DNA of 64,000 nucleotides. Source: Zingiber officinale (lineage: Eukaryota > Streptophyta > Magnoliopsida > Zingiberales > Zingiberaceae). The stretch's first letter is position 1, and each line of letters begins with the position of its first letter. The notes below the pieces were generated by a model. The model searched no databases, was not told the DNA's origin, and saw nothing but the letters and a program-made list of their open reading frames with translations. The stretch lies in assembly GCF_018446385.1 (NCBI RefSeq), contig NC_056004.1:24868492-24932491 (forward strand). Direction: 5' to 3'. Below are positions 35,641-48,200 of this stretch, one piece after another. A program made the position numbers and the translations under genes.

Positions 35641-35948
35641 GTCAATACTTCAGGGGGAGGCTCCAGAATAGCTGACACCTCCAAAATTAATCTACCCGAC
35701 AGGGTAACCAAAACCAACCTACCCAGCAGGGTAATTAGGACTAGTTCAAAAGGACAATAGTTTAACTTGATCTATGGTACTGGTGAAGTTTTGGATGATA
35801 GTACGTTAGGGAAACTATGTCTATGCATGTCTAGGAAGATATGACTTCAACCTGGTGCATTTGGCCTAGTGGAACTAACCGAAGCTACCCTTTATGGATC
35901 CTAACTAGTTAGACTAAGGTTTTGTACTAAGTTTAGTGGATATGACTA
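35641..35948 (+). other. Gag-pol linker remnant of the SIRE-like element
   Basis: Non-coding in all frames. It has two ACCnACCnACC..CAGGGTAA repeats (35697-35732) and then merges into sequence that looks like a different LTR. No 3' LTR of the element was found in the window. Confidence 0.45.
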
Positions 35949-36517
35949 TGTTACGATTCCGCAAGTGCATGGATTCATCGTCAGTAATATAAAAGATTGT
36001 CGAACCACAGAGACTGTTGATTAAGCACTAGAGATATCGCAAAGTAAGTTATCTAAACGGTCGAAAGTTGACTTTGGCGCTTGTAAACTAACGAAAGTGA
36101 TTAAAGAGAGAAAGAGAAGGATGAGAGAATCGATCTAGGAGGGAATTGAGCTTTGGGCTAGGATTTCAGTTTCGTTGTGGTGGAACCTGATGTATCATGT
36201 TCTATCTTTCCTAATTGTCAATCAACATACCTTCGCCGGAAGTTAAAGCTACTATCCTTAAGTATTAAACAGAGAAGATCTCTGTGAAATCCTGTTACGG
36301 TTAACCCCTATCACTAGGATGCCTCGGTAGATCACAAGAATACAAATCTAATCGGTATCATTAGGGATAGAGATAGGGGTTTGGTTTGATCTCTTACTTG
36401 TGGAGAAGTTGCCTCTCCTTTCAAGGGAATATCCTAGATGTCCGTGAATAGGTTACCCCTGTCACTAGGGCCCCTCGAGTGTACGATCTAAGATCCTCTC
36501 TCTACGAAATTAACAAT
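35949..36517. mobile_element. Unclassified LTR-like sequence, host of CACTA-2
   Basis: An abrupt change occurs at TGTTACGATTCCGCAAGTGC. This is LTR-like in style and in its TG start. It contains two variants of GGTTAACCCCTATCACTAGG (36299, 36449). It runs to the CACTA-2 terminus, so its other part must lie beyond the right window edge. Family unknown. Confidence 0.35.
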
Positions 36518-36935
36518 CACTACAAAAATGCCTGTAATTAACGACGGGCGTACCGACAAAATTTATATTCCATCGGGGGAATGCCGACTGAATTCAATTC
36601 TATCGGCCTTTGTCGACTGAACTTAATTCCGTCGGTACTTTACCGACGGAATTAGTGTTCCGTCAGTGATTACCGACTGATTTAAATAATCAGTCGGCGA
36701 TTTCCGACGGAATTGCATTCAGTCAGAAAGCCGCGTGACTAGCCAACAGATTTACAAAGATCCGGGTTAGCGGGCTTCATACATTACTGACGGAATTAAG
36801 TTTCCGTCGGGAAACACCGACGGAAGTAGGTTTCCGTCAGTTGGATTCCACCCGCACCCGTTAGATTTTAAATCCGTTAAATTTGCTCCCGTTAACCGGA
36901 GGTATTTACCGACGTTATTAATAATTCCGTCGGTA
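36518..36935 (+). repeat. CACTA-2 left terminal and subterminal repeats
   Basis: At least ten copies of CCGACGGAAT-like words in both orientations, in pairs that form small hairpins (for example 36640-36665, 36785-36840, 36905-36935). Confidence 0.85.
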
Positions 36936-37242
36936 ATGCACTTTACAATTAGGGCACCGATCGACTTTCCTCTTCGCGCGACCCTCCTTTTTACTCTCTC
37001 TCGGCAATTTTCCCACGGTGATCTCTCCAGCAAACTCGTGCCCTCTCCTCCCGTTCACCGTGATCTGCAACCAGTGACTCAGGTATGCTCCTCTCCTCTA
37101 TCTCTGCGGCCTGCTCGCGGCCAGCGGCCGCCGCGGTCTGCTCGCGGCCAACGACCACTGTGGCCTACTCGCGGCCAGTGGCCGTCGCGGCCTGCTCGTG
37201 GCCAGCGGGTCGCCGCTGGCGCCTTCTCGCGGCAGGCCAGCC

Positions 37243-39669
37243 TGTAACGCCCGAAAATTCTCAAAATTATTTTAGAAATATTCTATGATTTTTATGGAAT
37301 TATTAGATATTTTTCCGGAATTTTCCGAGTAGCGGAAGTAGCAAAAAAATCATTAGAAAAGTAAAATGGCTTAAGCGGGAATCGAACCCGGGACCTCTCG
37401 GGTCCGCTAAACCTTTAGTTAGCCTTAGTAACCGGTGAACCCAGCAGGACCGTGCTGAAAGAAAGAGGAATCAATTATATTTATATTAGAGTTGGGTTCA
37501 ATTATCCACTTAATATAAATAGAAGAGTCAGGTTGGATTTGGTTTATTTTAGAGTTTGGTTCGGCAACTTTCTTCTCCTCACCCTAACTCACGCCGACTC
37601 CCTCTTCTCCTCTCCTTCTCTCGGCGCCACAACAAGGGAGGAACTAGGGTTCCATCCCTAGGGTTCCAAGGTCACTTTCCGGCGACGATTTCAGCACAAG
37701 GACGTTCCCCTCCGTGAGTAGAGCACGTGGACGCGAGCGAATCGTCGAGAAGTCGTCTACACCGGAATTTCTAGCGATTAGATTTGTAAGAAATCTAGCA
37801 CACAAGGTAAGAAACCCCTCACCTGCAGTATAAGTAGCTTCGTTTGGTTTTATACGCACTAGTTTCGCTATATGCAGTTTTTATCGACGCATAGGGTGAA
37901 TTTGACCCTCCTCGCAGATTTAGGGATTTAGTGAGTACTTCTAGATGGGCCGGACACGTATTCCCTCTTCAGTGGGGATTCCTAGACGTTGTCGGGTGCA
38001 TTGAAGTGGTCTCCCTAATAGAGGGGAGAGTTGGGGCACACTAGGTGTTCGATAAAATAGCTAGTTAAGTTAAAATGCAAATTAGGCATTTTAATAGCTT
38101 AGTTAAATGCATTAGAAGCATTTAAATCAGTAAATCAGTTTATTTTAGCTTATATGGGACTACGGTCCAATGGGTGGGCTCCCACAGTCGCCTCTAGGTT
38201 CAGACAACCTAGCTCGAGGTTCAGATAACCTAGAAACAGCAAGTTAAAATAGTTAGCTATATTCAGTATTTTATTTTCAGTGGCACTGTACTGGATCAGA
38301 TATCCATTGGGTTGGACTCCCACAGTCGTCCCTAGGTTTAGATAACCTAGTTAACCCTACTAAATTCGGAACTTGAAAACCCGGGTCTAGTTAGGGATGC
38401 GCGCACAGCAAGTACAGTTGCCGGGCCCAAACAGCATGATTATGTATTTTCACTTATTATGAATTAGTTTTCAAAGCTCAAATTAGTTATGTTAGTTGAG
38501 TTGGAATTCAGTATCAGTTTAGCTACAGTTTAGCTTATTATATGTTCAGTTCAGTTATCTTTATTGATTCATATGATTAGTTGTCATGCCATGATTGTAT
38601 GCTTATATGTCATGCCATGTTTAGTTTATTCAGTATACTTAGCATATCTTTTCAAACAGCATGATTTAAAATCATATTTGTATCGTATGCATGTTTTAGT
38701 GAGGTAGATGGTTTCTTACTAAGCTTTTTAGCTTACAGATACTATTTTCCTTATACTGCAGATACAGGTAAAAGGAAAATGGACTAGCAGAGGAAGCTGG
38801 AGGCCAATGCAGAGATGGTGTGTGTGGCAGGAACTGGAATAAAAGATTCTTAGGGGTCTTAGCAAGTTTAAACCGTAAAACTCTTTAGTGTTTTACTTTC
38901 ATGCACGTTTAGTTGTGTAATGCTATGAACCAGTGAACTATGTGTCATGTTAAGTTTAGAATACTAGTTTTATGTTATTAGAATGTTTCTCATGTAGTGT
39001 ATATCTCATATGTGAGATTTTGGCACACCCAAGTGCTGAAATCAGAATTTCAGGCTGAAATCAGAGTTTCAGGCCGAAATCAGAACTCTGATCGGTCTAC
39101 AGACCGATCAGGGAGTGGGTTGTGCCGCTGGATCGGTCAGCTGACCGATCCATGGCGAACAGAGAGTTGGCCTCTGTTATGGATCGATCAGCCGATCGAT
39201 CCATAGTGCGAACAGAGAGCACCGACGCTCACTGATCGGTCAGCCGATCGATCAGTGAGCTACTGATCGGTCAAGCCGACCGATCAGGGTACTCTTGGAT
39301 CGGTCGGTAGACCGATCCAGCCGCATACAGATGCGAGGGAGCATATGGATCGGTCTGCCGACCGATCCAGAGAGTTGTCCCGTGCCAGTAACAAGCTGGA
39401 TCGATCATGGGATCGATCCGACAGCCCAATCGATCTATGGATCGATTAAAGTGCCTGATTACAGCTAGCAGGCCATCCGAGAGGCATAAATTATCTTCCC
39501 TAACATGTGTACAACTCCTAGGTACATCCAGAACACTAAGTTACACTTTACAGCATTTAGTTCAGTAAAATTTTAAATTAGCCAGTTTTCATTCCGCATT
39601 AATAGTCCAGCACAGTATAACTGTAGCGACCGTCCTCACAGCCTAGACAGTAGGAGGCGGGTCGTTACA
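37243..39669 (+). repeat. Gypsy 5' LTR
   Basis: It contains a tRNA T-arm-like segment (37380-37410 region), a CT-rich tract (37565-37625) and the GATCGGTC palindrome cassette (39089-39448). It is followed by the primer-binding site. Confidence 0.93.
39089..39448. repeat. GATCGGTC palindrome cassette, 5' LTR copy
   Basis: Nine successive short hairpins of the type GATCGGTC-n(2-6)-GACCGATC, for example TGATCGGTCTACAGACCGATC and TGGATCGATC..GATCGATCCA, separated by 10-40 unrelated bases. The 3' LTR copy is at 55616-55978, with some arms different by compensating changes. Confidence 0.88.
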
Positions 39670-39672
39670 GAG

Positions 39673-39685
39673 TGGTATCAGAGCC
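39673..39685 (+). other. Gypsy primer-binding site
   Basis: TGGTATCAGAGCC, three bases after the LTR end. Confidence 0.9.
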
Positions 39686-39900
39686 GTGTTCCATACTTCC
39701 TACACACACATCAGCATTGAACCTACAGCTTCCAAGTAAGAATACCTCTACTTTATTTATGCTTTCTGTTTCCTTGTTATAGATCATGTTTATAGATAAA
39801 CTACTGCATGATAGTATGTGATAGTATATAACATGATAACGATAGTTATACAATTATGATTGTAATAGTTATTCATGTTCTTTCCTCTATGTCTTTAGCA

Positions 39901-41782
39901 ATGGCACGAGGACGCCCAGCTAGAAGGGCACTAGCTACTGAGCCCCAGCAAGAGGCAGGCAGTTCAGTGCCTCCTCCCGACCTTACAGCATTAGTGGCTC
40001 AGTTACAGCAGCAGCTAGCTGAACAGCGACAGGAAATAGCCACCTTAAAGGCTAATCAGCAGAGTACCCCCACAGTCACCCCGGAACCGAACCTGACGAC
40101 TCCAGAAGTCTTAGAGGTTCCACCAGCCCAGCCTACAGCGCCAGCGCCAGCACCAGTACCAGCACCAGCAGTCCCAGCAGCTGAGCCAAGAAAGGAAGCC
40201 TATCTGATCCAGTGGCAGCGAGTCAAGCCAGAGAACTTCTCAGGCACTAGTGAACCATGGGATGCACAAGCCTGGTTCAAAACACTGGAGAGCACGATGG
40301 AGCTTCTGGACTGGCCAGAACACGAGAAGGTGAAGTGTGCCTCCTTTTGCCTGACAGGAGACGCACGCATGTGGTGGGAAAGAATCAGAACGAAGCGCCC
40401 AGTGAACCAGATGTCATGGGCTGACTTCGAGAAGGAATTCTTCGAGGAGTTCTTTCACATACGGGTTACAAACCGCCACTACGACGAGTTCACTGAGTTT
40501 CATCAAGGTAACCTTTCAGTTGAGGAAGCCGTGAAGAAATTCAACAGGTTGGCTCGTCTATGCCCAGAGCTAGTCAGCACAGAGAAGGAACGAATCTGGT
40601 TGATGCTCAAGATGCTGAGGCCAGAGATAGCAGTGAACGTGGCTAGTGGCATACATAGGCCACAAACCACAGAGGAGTTAGTGAGCAGTGCCTTGACCAC
40701 AGAGCATTACCAGAACAACATAAAGAAGCAGAAGCAAGTCTCCTCAGAGTCCAAGGGCCAAGGAAACTCTCACACTCAAAAACAGCAAGGCCACAGCTCT
40801 AACTGGAAAGGGAACTCCAACAGCAAGCGCAAATCAGGGAGTGACCCAAAAGGAGGACCATCTAGCAAGCGACCCAGTTATCCAAAGTGTGCTACTTGTG
40901 GGAAATTCCACCCAGGGGTTTGTCGCAAGGGCACACGAGGATGCTTTGAATGTGGACAAGAAGGGCACATGGCCAAGCAGTGCCCGAACAAGACTGGTCT
41001 TCCTCAGCCACAGCAGATTCAGTATGCAGGCCAGCCAGCTCAGTTATATCAGATGCAGGCCGCTCTAGAAGGTCCACTTATCAGCCAGGGCAGATTAGAA
41101 GCCCCTCCAGCTACGGCGAATGCGAGGATCTACTCACTCACCAGAGAGGACGTAGCCAATGCCTCGACAGTCGTCACAGGTCAGATTAACATTTTACAGT
41201 ATAGTGCTACTGTTCTATTTGATACTGGGGCAACCCATTCAGATATAGCCAGGATGTTCTCCGAAAAATTAGAAATACCCTCAGAGGTACTCAGTGGTCA
41301 GTTTTTGACGGCACTACCTTCAGGAGAGATCATGGCATCCACGCACTGGCTCAGAGCAGTGCCGGTCATTATAGCAGACAGAGAGCTCTTTTGTGATCTG
41401 ATAGTGCTAGAGATGACCGACTATGACGTTATCTTTGGAATGGACTTCCTGATCAGATACGGTGCTACCATAGAGTGCCGTAAACAGAAAGTCATCTTCC
41501 AACCTGAAGCGGCAGTGCAATTTGAATACAGCGGGGAACCAAAGAGAAAGGCCAAGAAGTTTCTCTCAGCTATAAAAGCACAGAAGATACTGGATTCAAG
41601 ATGTTCAGGATTCCTAGCACACGTAGTCAACGCCAGCCAGGACAAGAACCAACAGCTAGCAGAGGTTCGAGTCATATGTGACTACCCAGCAGTCTTCCCT
41701 GAAGAGTTACCAGGCTTAGCACCAGACAGGGAGATTGACTTTGAGATAGAGCTCATTCCCGGTACAAACCCTATCTCCAAAG
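39901..41782 (+). pseudogene. Gypsy gag-protease and start of RT, cut by Copia-2
   Basis: The frame opens at ATG 39901 (MARGRPARRALA); an upstream in-frame ATG at 39856 is less likely. Order: a Gln-rich coiled coil (about residues 30-55), a Pro/Ala-rich linker, the Retrotrans_gag domain (about 40255-40680), a basic linker, a zinc-binding pair ending in the CCHC knuckle CFECGQEGHMAKQC (about 40946-40987), an aspartic protease with LFDTGATHSD (about 41215-41245), and the linker up to IPGTNPISK. There are no internal stops. The frame is broken only by Copia-2 at 41783; it resumes at 51012 after the CAAAG duplication. Confidence 0.9.
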
Positions 41783-43599
41783 TGTTAGTTAGAGCCCTAG
41801 AGCCAATCATTTGATGATTGTATGGACTCATTGTATCATATTCTTGTATATTAATAAAGGCATTTGTTTGGTTATTATACTTATTTGTATTAGTGCCAAA
41901 TAGACTAAGTATAATAGCGTCCTTGAGTAGAAGGTTCATACCTATATCAATCGATTAGTTGAATCGATAGTGAGATGATATAGGGAACACTACTCTAAAT
42001 CATTCCTAGTCGAGTATTAACATTTAGGGACAATGCTAATACAATAAGACTAGCATGTAGGTCAGCTCGATGACTTGATCTCACAAGTCATGGATATAGA
42101 GATATCAAGCTGACACATGGGTATGCATTAGAGAATGTATACTGAATGACCCGCCATGAGAAAGTATCATGGATTGTTATATGAGTGTCATATACTTTCT
42201 CATGTGACTATTAGTATGACTATTAGTCCTTTGACCTGAAGTCACCATGGATCCCTACATAAGGAGTTATGTACTTTGGTTTCGTCAAACGTCACCCGTA
42301 ACAGGGTGGACTATAAAGGCGATTACTGGGTATATAACGAATTATGCAGAGGGATGTGAGTGATGTAGATGGGATCTATCCCTCCCATATGACGGGAGCG
42401 ACATCGCTATTCTTGATAGAGTGAGACCACTAAGTGCATGACCATGCCCAAATGAGTCAACATTAGATGTTGAGCTCATTTGATCGAGTGAGTCTACTTG
42501 GAGTTCAAGATTTAGATTGATTAGAGGATGACACGGTCTATGCCTCATATTGATCAATCTAGATGTCTAGGATAGAAGGACAATGTCACATGTTGTGAGG
42601 AGTCACAATTAGTAGTCACAAGGTGATGTCGGATCTCGACATTCTTGTAACTTGGGTAGTAATGATGTGTTGCTAGATACCGCTCATTACTTATGCTCCT
42701 AAATGGGTTTAGGGGCATTGCCAACGTTACAAGAACCTATAGGGTCACACACTAAGGGCAAATAGATGGAGACTAGGTTCATTTGATGAACCTAAATGAT
42801 TAAGTTCATATGATGAACCAAATTGGATTAAGAGTAATCCAAAGTAGGATAATTGAGTTGGACTCAAGTTGGTTCATGTGTTAAGTGAGTCTAATTTGGA
42901 CTTAGACTCATTTAATTAATTTAATTCAATGAATAGAGATTCATTAAATTAAAATTGGCTTGAACCAATGGTTAGATTAGATCAACCAAGGGATAGAAGT
43001 GGTCAAGTTTGACTTGACTTAAGTAGGAAGATGAAGAGTCATGTTTTTGACTTGACTTTGACTTGACCAATGCCACATCATCAAGGCCTCTTCATTTGGT
43101 CAAGTTTGACTTGACCAAATGCCACCTCATGGGAGTTACCAAGAGTTGTGACTCTTGATATTCCATGGGGGTTACAAGGTTTAATGTGGCCGGCCACTTT
43201 GAGTGTAAAAATGAATGTTTTATTTTTCATTCAAGGCTAATTGATTTTCATCTTCTTCCTCTTGTTCACAATTCTTCTCTCCCTCTTCTCCTTCTTGCCG
43301 AGACCTTGCTTGAGTGCTAGCACACTCTAAGGTTTCTTCTCCATCTCTTGCTTGAGTGGATACAAATAGAGAAGTGTCTACTTTGACACTTTTGAGATCC
43401 GGCGAACCAAGGACAAGCGGGATTGCGAAGGGCTTCGCTACAAAGGTATAAATGGTTTATCCTTATGTAGATCTACTGTAGATTAAAGTTTTCAAACTCG
43501 TACTCGTATTTTCGTTCGGTTTTACCTTGCACGAGACCCGTGGCTTGGGCGATTCGGGGTTTCTGCGACGCGAAAAGCGGTTTTCGCGGCCCGAAAAAC
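41783..43599 (+). repeat. Copia-2 5' LTR, 3' end deleted
   Basis: Aligns end to end with the 3' LTR except that it stops at CCGAAAAAC, lacking the last CCAACA. Confidence 0.92.
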
Positions 43600-45262
43600 G
43601 TGCAAGGCTTGTACGAGTTTGTTTTTATTTTTATGAAAAATAAAACCTTCTGTGATTTTCTGTAAAAATTAGTTTTTTATGATTTTATGGGTAATTTTTC
43701 CGTAGAAGCGAAGCACAAGTGTCTCGGCACTTGTAGGCTTCGGCTACCGGAAAGATCTTTCAAAACCGGCTTCGTTTTGCCCCAAATCCATTTGGGACAG
43801 CGGGCTTGGGTGCCATTAGATCGCAAAGAAGCAACTCACGATGGTTAGATCGTGGGTAGGGGTACTCCCCCTAACCCCGCAAGGGGATTTGCTCCGCGAT
43901 CGCACCCGAAATCGCTAAAAACGAACCCGCCGGGAAGATTTTTCCGAAACGGCAATGTCTCGACCCAAATCGTTTTGGGACAGCGTGTTTAGGCGCTGTT
44001 AGATCGCAAAGGAACCCTCGCGATGGTTAGATCGCGGGTAGGGGCGATGCCCCTGGGCCCCGCAAGGGGATCCGTTCCGCGATTGCGCTCGAAACCGCTA
44101 AACGGGACCGCCGGGAAATTTTATTCGTAAAATTGTAAAAATTAATTTTAAAATTATAGAAAATTATGAAAAATATATAATTTTGAATTATATATTAATT
44201 TGTGATAGTCATGGCCCAAAGCCCAATATGATTGGTTGTGTTGTAATTCATAATACGACCTGCGTGCCGTTGTGTGTTTGCGAGTGTTGTATTATATTCG
44301 CGACCTGCGCGTCGTGCCTTATCTTATTTTCTTGTTGTAAATTAGATCTAGACTCGAATGTAACTCGAGTTTCAAATTGTAATGTACAAATTGGAGCGGT
44401 GGAGGGTCCACACGAGACGGAGTTCCGAGGCGGGCACAAGCAACACAAGGTGGTCAAAGGGAGTAGCTTGAAGAAGTTGTTGACCCTAGGTTGACCAATT
44501 GATCTTCTCATTGGCTTGAGAAGATCGTAGTAGGGCCATGACTAAATCACAAATAGATTAATTAATTGCTTGTGTATGTGATGCATATTTAATAAGTAGT
44601 TAATTAATTAGTGCCTTACGATTAGATTAGATCTAAGTCGTGCACATGATGCACCCTTGCGATTAGATTAGATCTAAGTCGTGCACAAGATGCATCCTTT
44701 CTCGATTAGATTAGATCTCAATCGACTCAACTCTAATGCCTAACCGTGCCGTGATACCTATCACTACCTCGATCATATGTATTGTTGAATCTGCCAAAGC
44801 AGAGCAATACATATTATCTTGGTAGGATACGGAGGGACAATCTTGGTCCCGTCTATCAACGCATGGGTGAATACAAACTCAATTAGATTGAGTATTCATA
44901 GTTACTCGGTTGGATCGAGTCAACTATAGGCATTCTTCCAATAGTTGGAAAGATAGATCAATATCACATCTATATTAACTCTCGGGCGTATTAGCCAAAG
45001 CTAACTCGAGTTTTAATATAAATGCAGATATTGATTCTATAAACAAGAGTTGCATAGAGATGTAATTGGTAATCGTTACTTACCGATCATACTAAGCCTT
45101 GGGCGTATTAGCCAAACCTAACTCAAGGGTTTGTATGATGTGGATCTTGTCCCACAAGAATTATAGAATTCAGTGGGAGCATCATTTAATTAAAAGGCCT
45201 AATTAAATGATTTTTAAAGAATATGGTATTTATTTCTGCAAATTTTTCTGTTGTAGATAACC
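43600..45262 (+). other. Copia-2 leader with internal duplication
   Basis: Non-coding. Lacks the primer-binding site. A segment of about 190 bp is present twice in tandem (about 43741-43935 and 43936-44118; repeated words TTTTGGGACAGCG and GATGGTTAGATCG), whereas Copia-1 has one copy. The GATTAGATTAGATCTAAGTC unit is also repeated (44619-44720). Confidence 0.75.
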
Positions 45263-48200
45263 ATGACGTCGAACACGAATTCCTTCTCCCTGCGATCTGT
45301 CCTTGAGAAGGACAAGCTCAACGGAGCGAATTTCCTGGACTGGTACAGGAACTTGAGAATAGTTCTCACCCAGGAGCGTAAGCTGTACGTTCTGGAGCAG
45401 CCCATTCCGGAGGCTCCTCCTGCTAATGCCCCGCGAGCCGACAAAGATGCTTACAAGAAGCATCAAGACGACGCATTAGATGTGTCCTGTCTAATGCTCG
45501 CGACCATGAACTCAGAGCTTCAGAAGCAACATGAGTTGATGGGCGCTTTTGATATGGTTGAGCATCTTCGCCAACTATATCAGGGACAAGCGAGGCATGA
45601 GAGATTTGAGATCTCGAAGGCACTGTTTCAGTGTCCTGTAGGTCCTTATGTACTCAAGATGATTGGGTACATAGAGAACCTACAAAGACTGGGTTCCCAC
45701 TTGGCCAAGAGCTGGCCACTGACTTGATCTTGCAGTCCTTGCCAGATAGCTATAGTCAATTCGTTCTCAACTATAACATGAACGAGATTGACAAGCCACT
45801 GCCCGAGCTACTTAGTATGTTACGAACTGCTGAGATTAACCTTAAGAAGGTTAAGCCCATTCTGATGGTCCAGAAGCACAAGGGCAAGGGCAAGCCCAAA
45901 GGTAAGGGAAAGTCCCAAACCAAGGGCAAAGGCAAGGCACTGAAGCCTAAAGGAGGGGTCGCCAAGGATGCTACCTGCTTCCATTGCGGTCAGACCGGGC
46001 ACTGGAAGAGGAACTGCAAGGTATACTTGGAGGATCTGAAGAAGAAGCGAAGTGAGACTTCCACTTCAGGTATATATGTTATAGAAGTCAATCTATCTAT
46101 TTCTACATCATGGGTATTAGATACTGGATGTGCTTCTCACATTTGTACTGATGTGCAGGCGCTGAGAAATAACAGAGCATTGGCAAAGGGCGAGGTGGAC
46201 CTACGAGTAGGCAATGGAGCACGGGTTGCTGCTGTTGCTGTAGGAACTTATCAGCTATCTCTGCCCTCTGGGCTTGTACTAGATTTAGATGATTGTTGTT
46301 ATCTGCCTGCTCTTACTAAGAACATAGTTTCAGTTTCTTGTTTAGACAAGAAAGGATACTCTTTTATAATAAAAGACAAATGTTGTTCTGTATATTTAAA
46401 AGATATGTTCTATTGTAGTGCACCTCTAATAAATGGACTCTATATTCTAGACCTTGAGAGCCCCATCTATAACATTAGTACCAAGAGGTTCAAGTCAAAT
46501 AACATGAACCAAACCTACCTCTGGCACTGTCGCTTAGGTCATATAAATGACAAGCGCTTATCCCAGCTCCATAAGGATGGTTTGCTGGACTCATTTGATT
46601 TTGAATCATATGAGATATGCGAGTCATGCCTACGAGGCAAGATGACCAAGGCTCCTTTTAGTGGGCACAGCGAGAGAGCGACTGATTTTTTAGGACTCAT
46701 ACATAGTGATGTATGTGGCCCTTTCAATGTTGCTGCTAGAGGCGGTTATAGGTACTTCATCACATTTACTGATGATTTCAGTAGATACGGTTATGTGTAC
46801 TTGATGACACATAAGTCTGAATCCTTTGAAAAGTTCAAAGAATTCAAGAATGAAGTACAAAACCAGCTTGGCAAGAGTATTAAGGTACTTCGATCAGATC
46901 GAGGTGGTGAATACTTAAGCCATGAGTTTCATGACTACTTAGCTGAGTGTGGGATTTTATCTCAACTCACTCCTCCTGGAACACCACAGTGGAATGGTGT
47001 ATCCGAAAGGAGGAATCGTACCTTATTAGATATGGTACGATCTATGATGAGTCACACAGATCTTCCGACATATCTATGGGGATATGCTCTAGACACGGCA
47101 GCTTTCATACTCAACCGAGTTCCATCAAAGGCCGTGATAAAGACACCATATAGGATATGAATTGGGAGAGATGCCCAGGTGTCTTTCATGAGGATTTGGG
47201 GTTGTGAGGCTTACGTACGACGTCAAGTCTCAGACAAATTAGGACCCAAATCCGACAAGTGCTATTTCATCGGATATCCCAAGGAAACTAAGGGATATTA
47301 CTTCTACATTCCCAGTCAGCACAAGGTAGTTGTGGCAAAGACTGAGGTCTTTCTAGAAAGGGACTTTGTTTCTAGAAAGACTAGTGGGAGCGCGTTCGAT
47401 CTTGAAGAAATTCAAGATGCGAACAATAGCACTCATGCCACGATGGAAATTGAACTGGAACCACAAAGTGTTGTGGATGATGTTGTTCCATAAGGAGTTG
47501 AGGAACAACAACCGGTTCATGTAGACATACCTCTTCGCAGGTCTGATAGGGTACGTCGTCAGCCTGAGAGATACTCATTTCTCTTGTCTGACCATGATGA
47601 CATTGTGCTCATAAAGGATGAGCCTACCACCTATCAAGAAGCTGTGATGAGACCAGATTCTGAGAAATGGCTAAAAGCCATAAGATCCGAGATAGAATCC
47701 ATGTACACCAACCAAGTATGGACTTTGGTTGATCCACCTGAAGGGGTAAAACCCATTGGGTGCAAGTGGGTCTTTAAGAGAAAGACTGACATGGATGGAC
47801 TTATCTATAAGGGTCGCTTGGTAGCTAAAGGTTTCAAGCAGATTCATGGTATTGACTATGATGAAACCTTTTCTCCAGTGGCGATGTTTAAGTCCATTCG
47901 GATCATGCTTGCTATTGCAGCCTACCATGACTATGAGATATGGCAGATGGATGTCAAAACCGTGTTTCTGAATGGAAACCTACTCGAGGATGTGTACATG
48001 ACACAACCTGAGGGTTTTGTAGATCCACAGCATACTAGTAGAGTATACAAGCTGCATAGGTCCATTTATGGACTAAAGCAAGCTTCTCGGAGCTGGAATC
48101 TTCGATTCGATGATGCGATCAAACAGTTTGGTTTCATCAAGAACGAAGATGAGCCTTGTGTCTACAAGAAGGTTGTAGGGGACATAGTTGTCTTCCTCAT

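Larger units (their letters stand above)
22510..35948 (+). mobile_element. SIRE-like copia element, truncated, carrying nested insertions
   Basis: The 5' LTR starts TGTTGGTGCGG at 22510 and ends ATCCAACA at 33681, after removing a hAT element and a TRIM (itself holding Copia-1). The three LTR pieces (22510-22844, 23545-24226, 33614-33681) sum to about 1085 bp. A primer-binding site and gag follow. The pol domains and 3' LTR are absent to the right; the internal sequence stops being recognisable near 35948, where another LTR-like sequence begins. The lineage call rests on the gag architecture and LTR style and is moderate. Confidence 0.75.

Noticed and set aside
37452..37661. 69-codon ORF present in both Gypsy LTRs
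   Set aside because: LTRs are copies of one sequence, so repetition is not evidence of coding. No family resemblance.
39089..39448. Spaced short repeats resembling a CRISPR array
   Set aside because: This is plant nuclear DNA. The units are variable palindromes with irregular spacing inside an LTR, and there are no cas genes.
44183..44511. ORFs on both strands in the Copia-2 leader
   Set aside because: The leader is non-coding in this family and the homologous Copia-1 leader lacks these frames.
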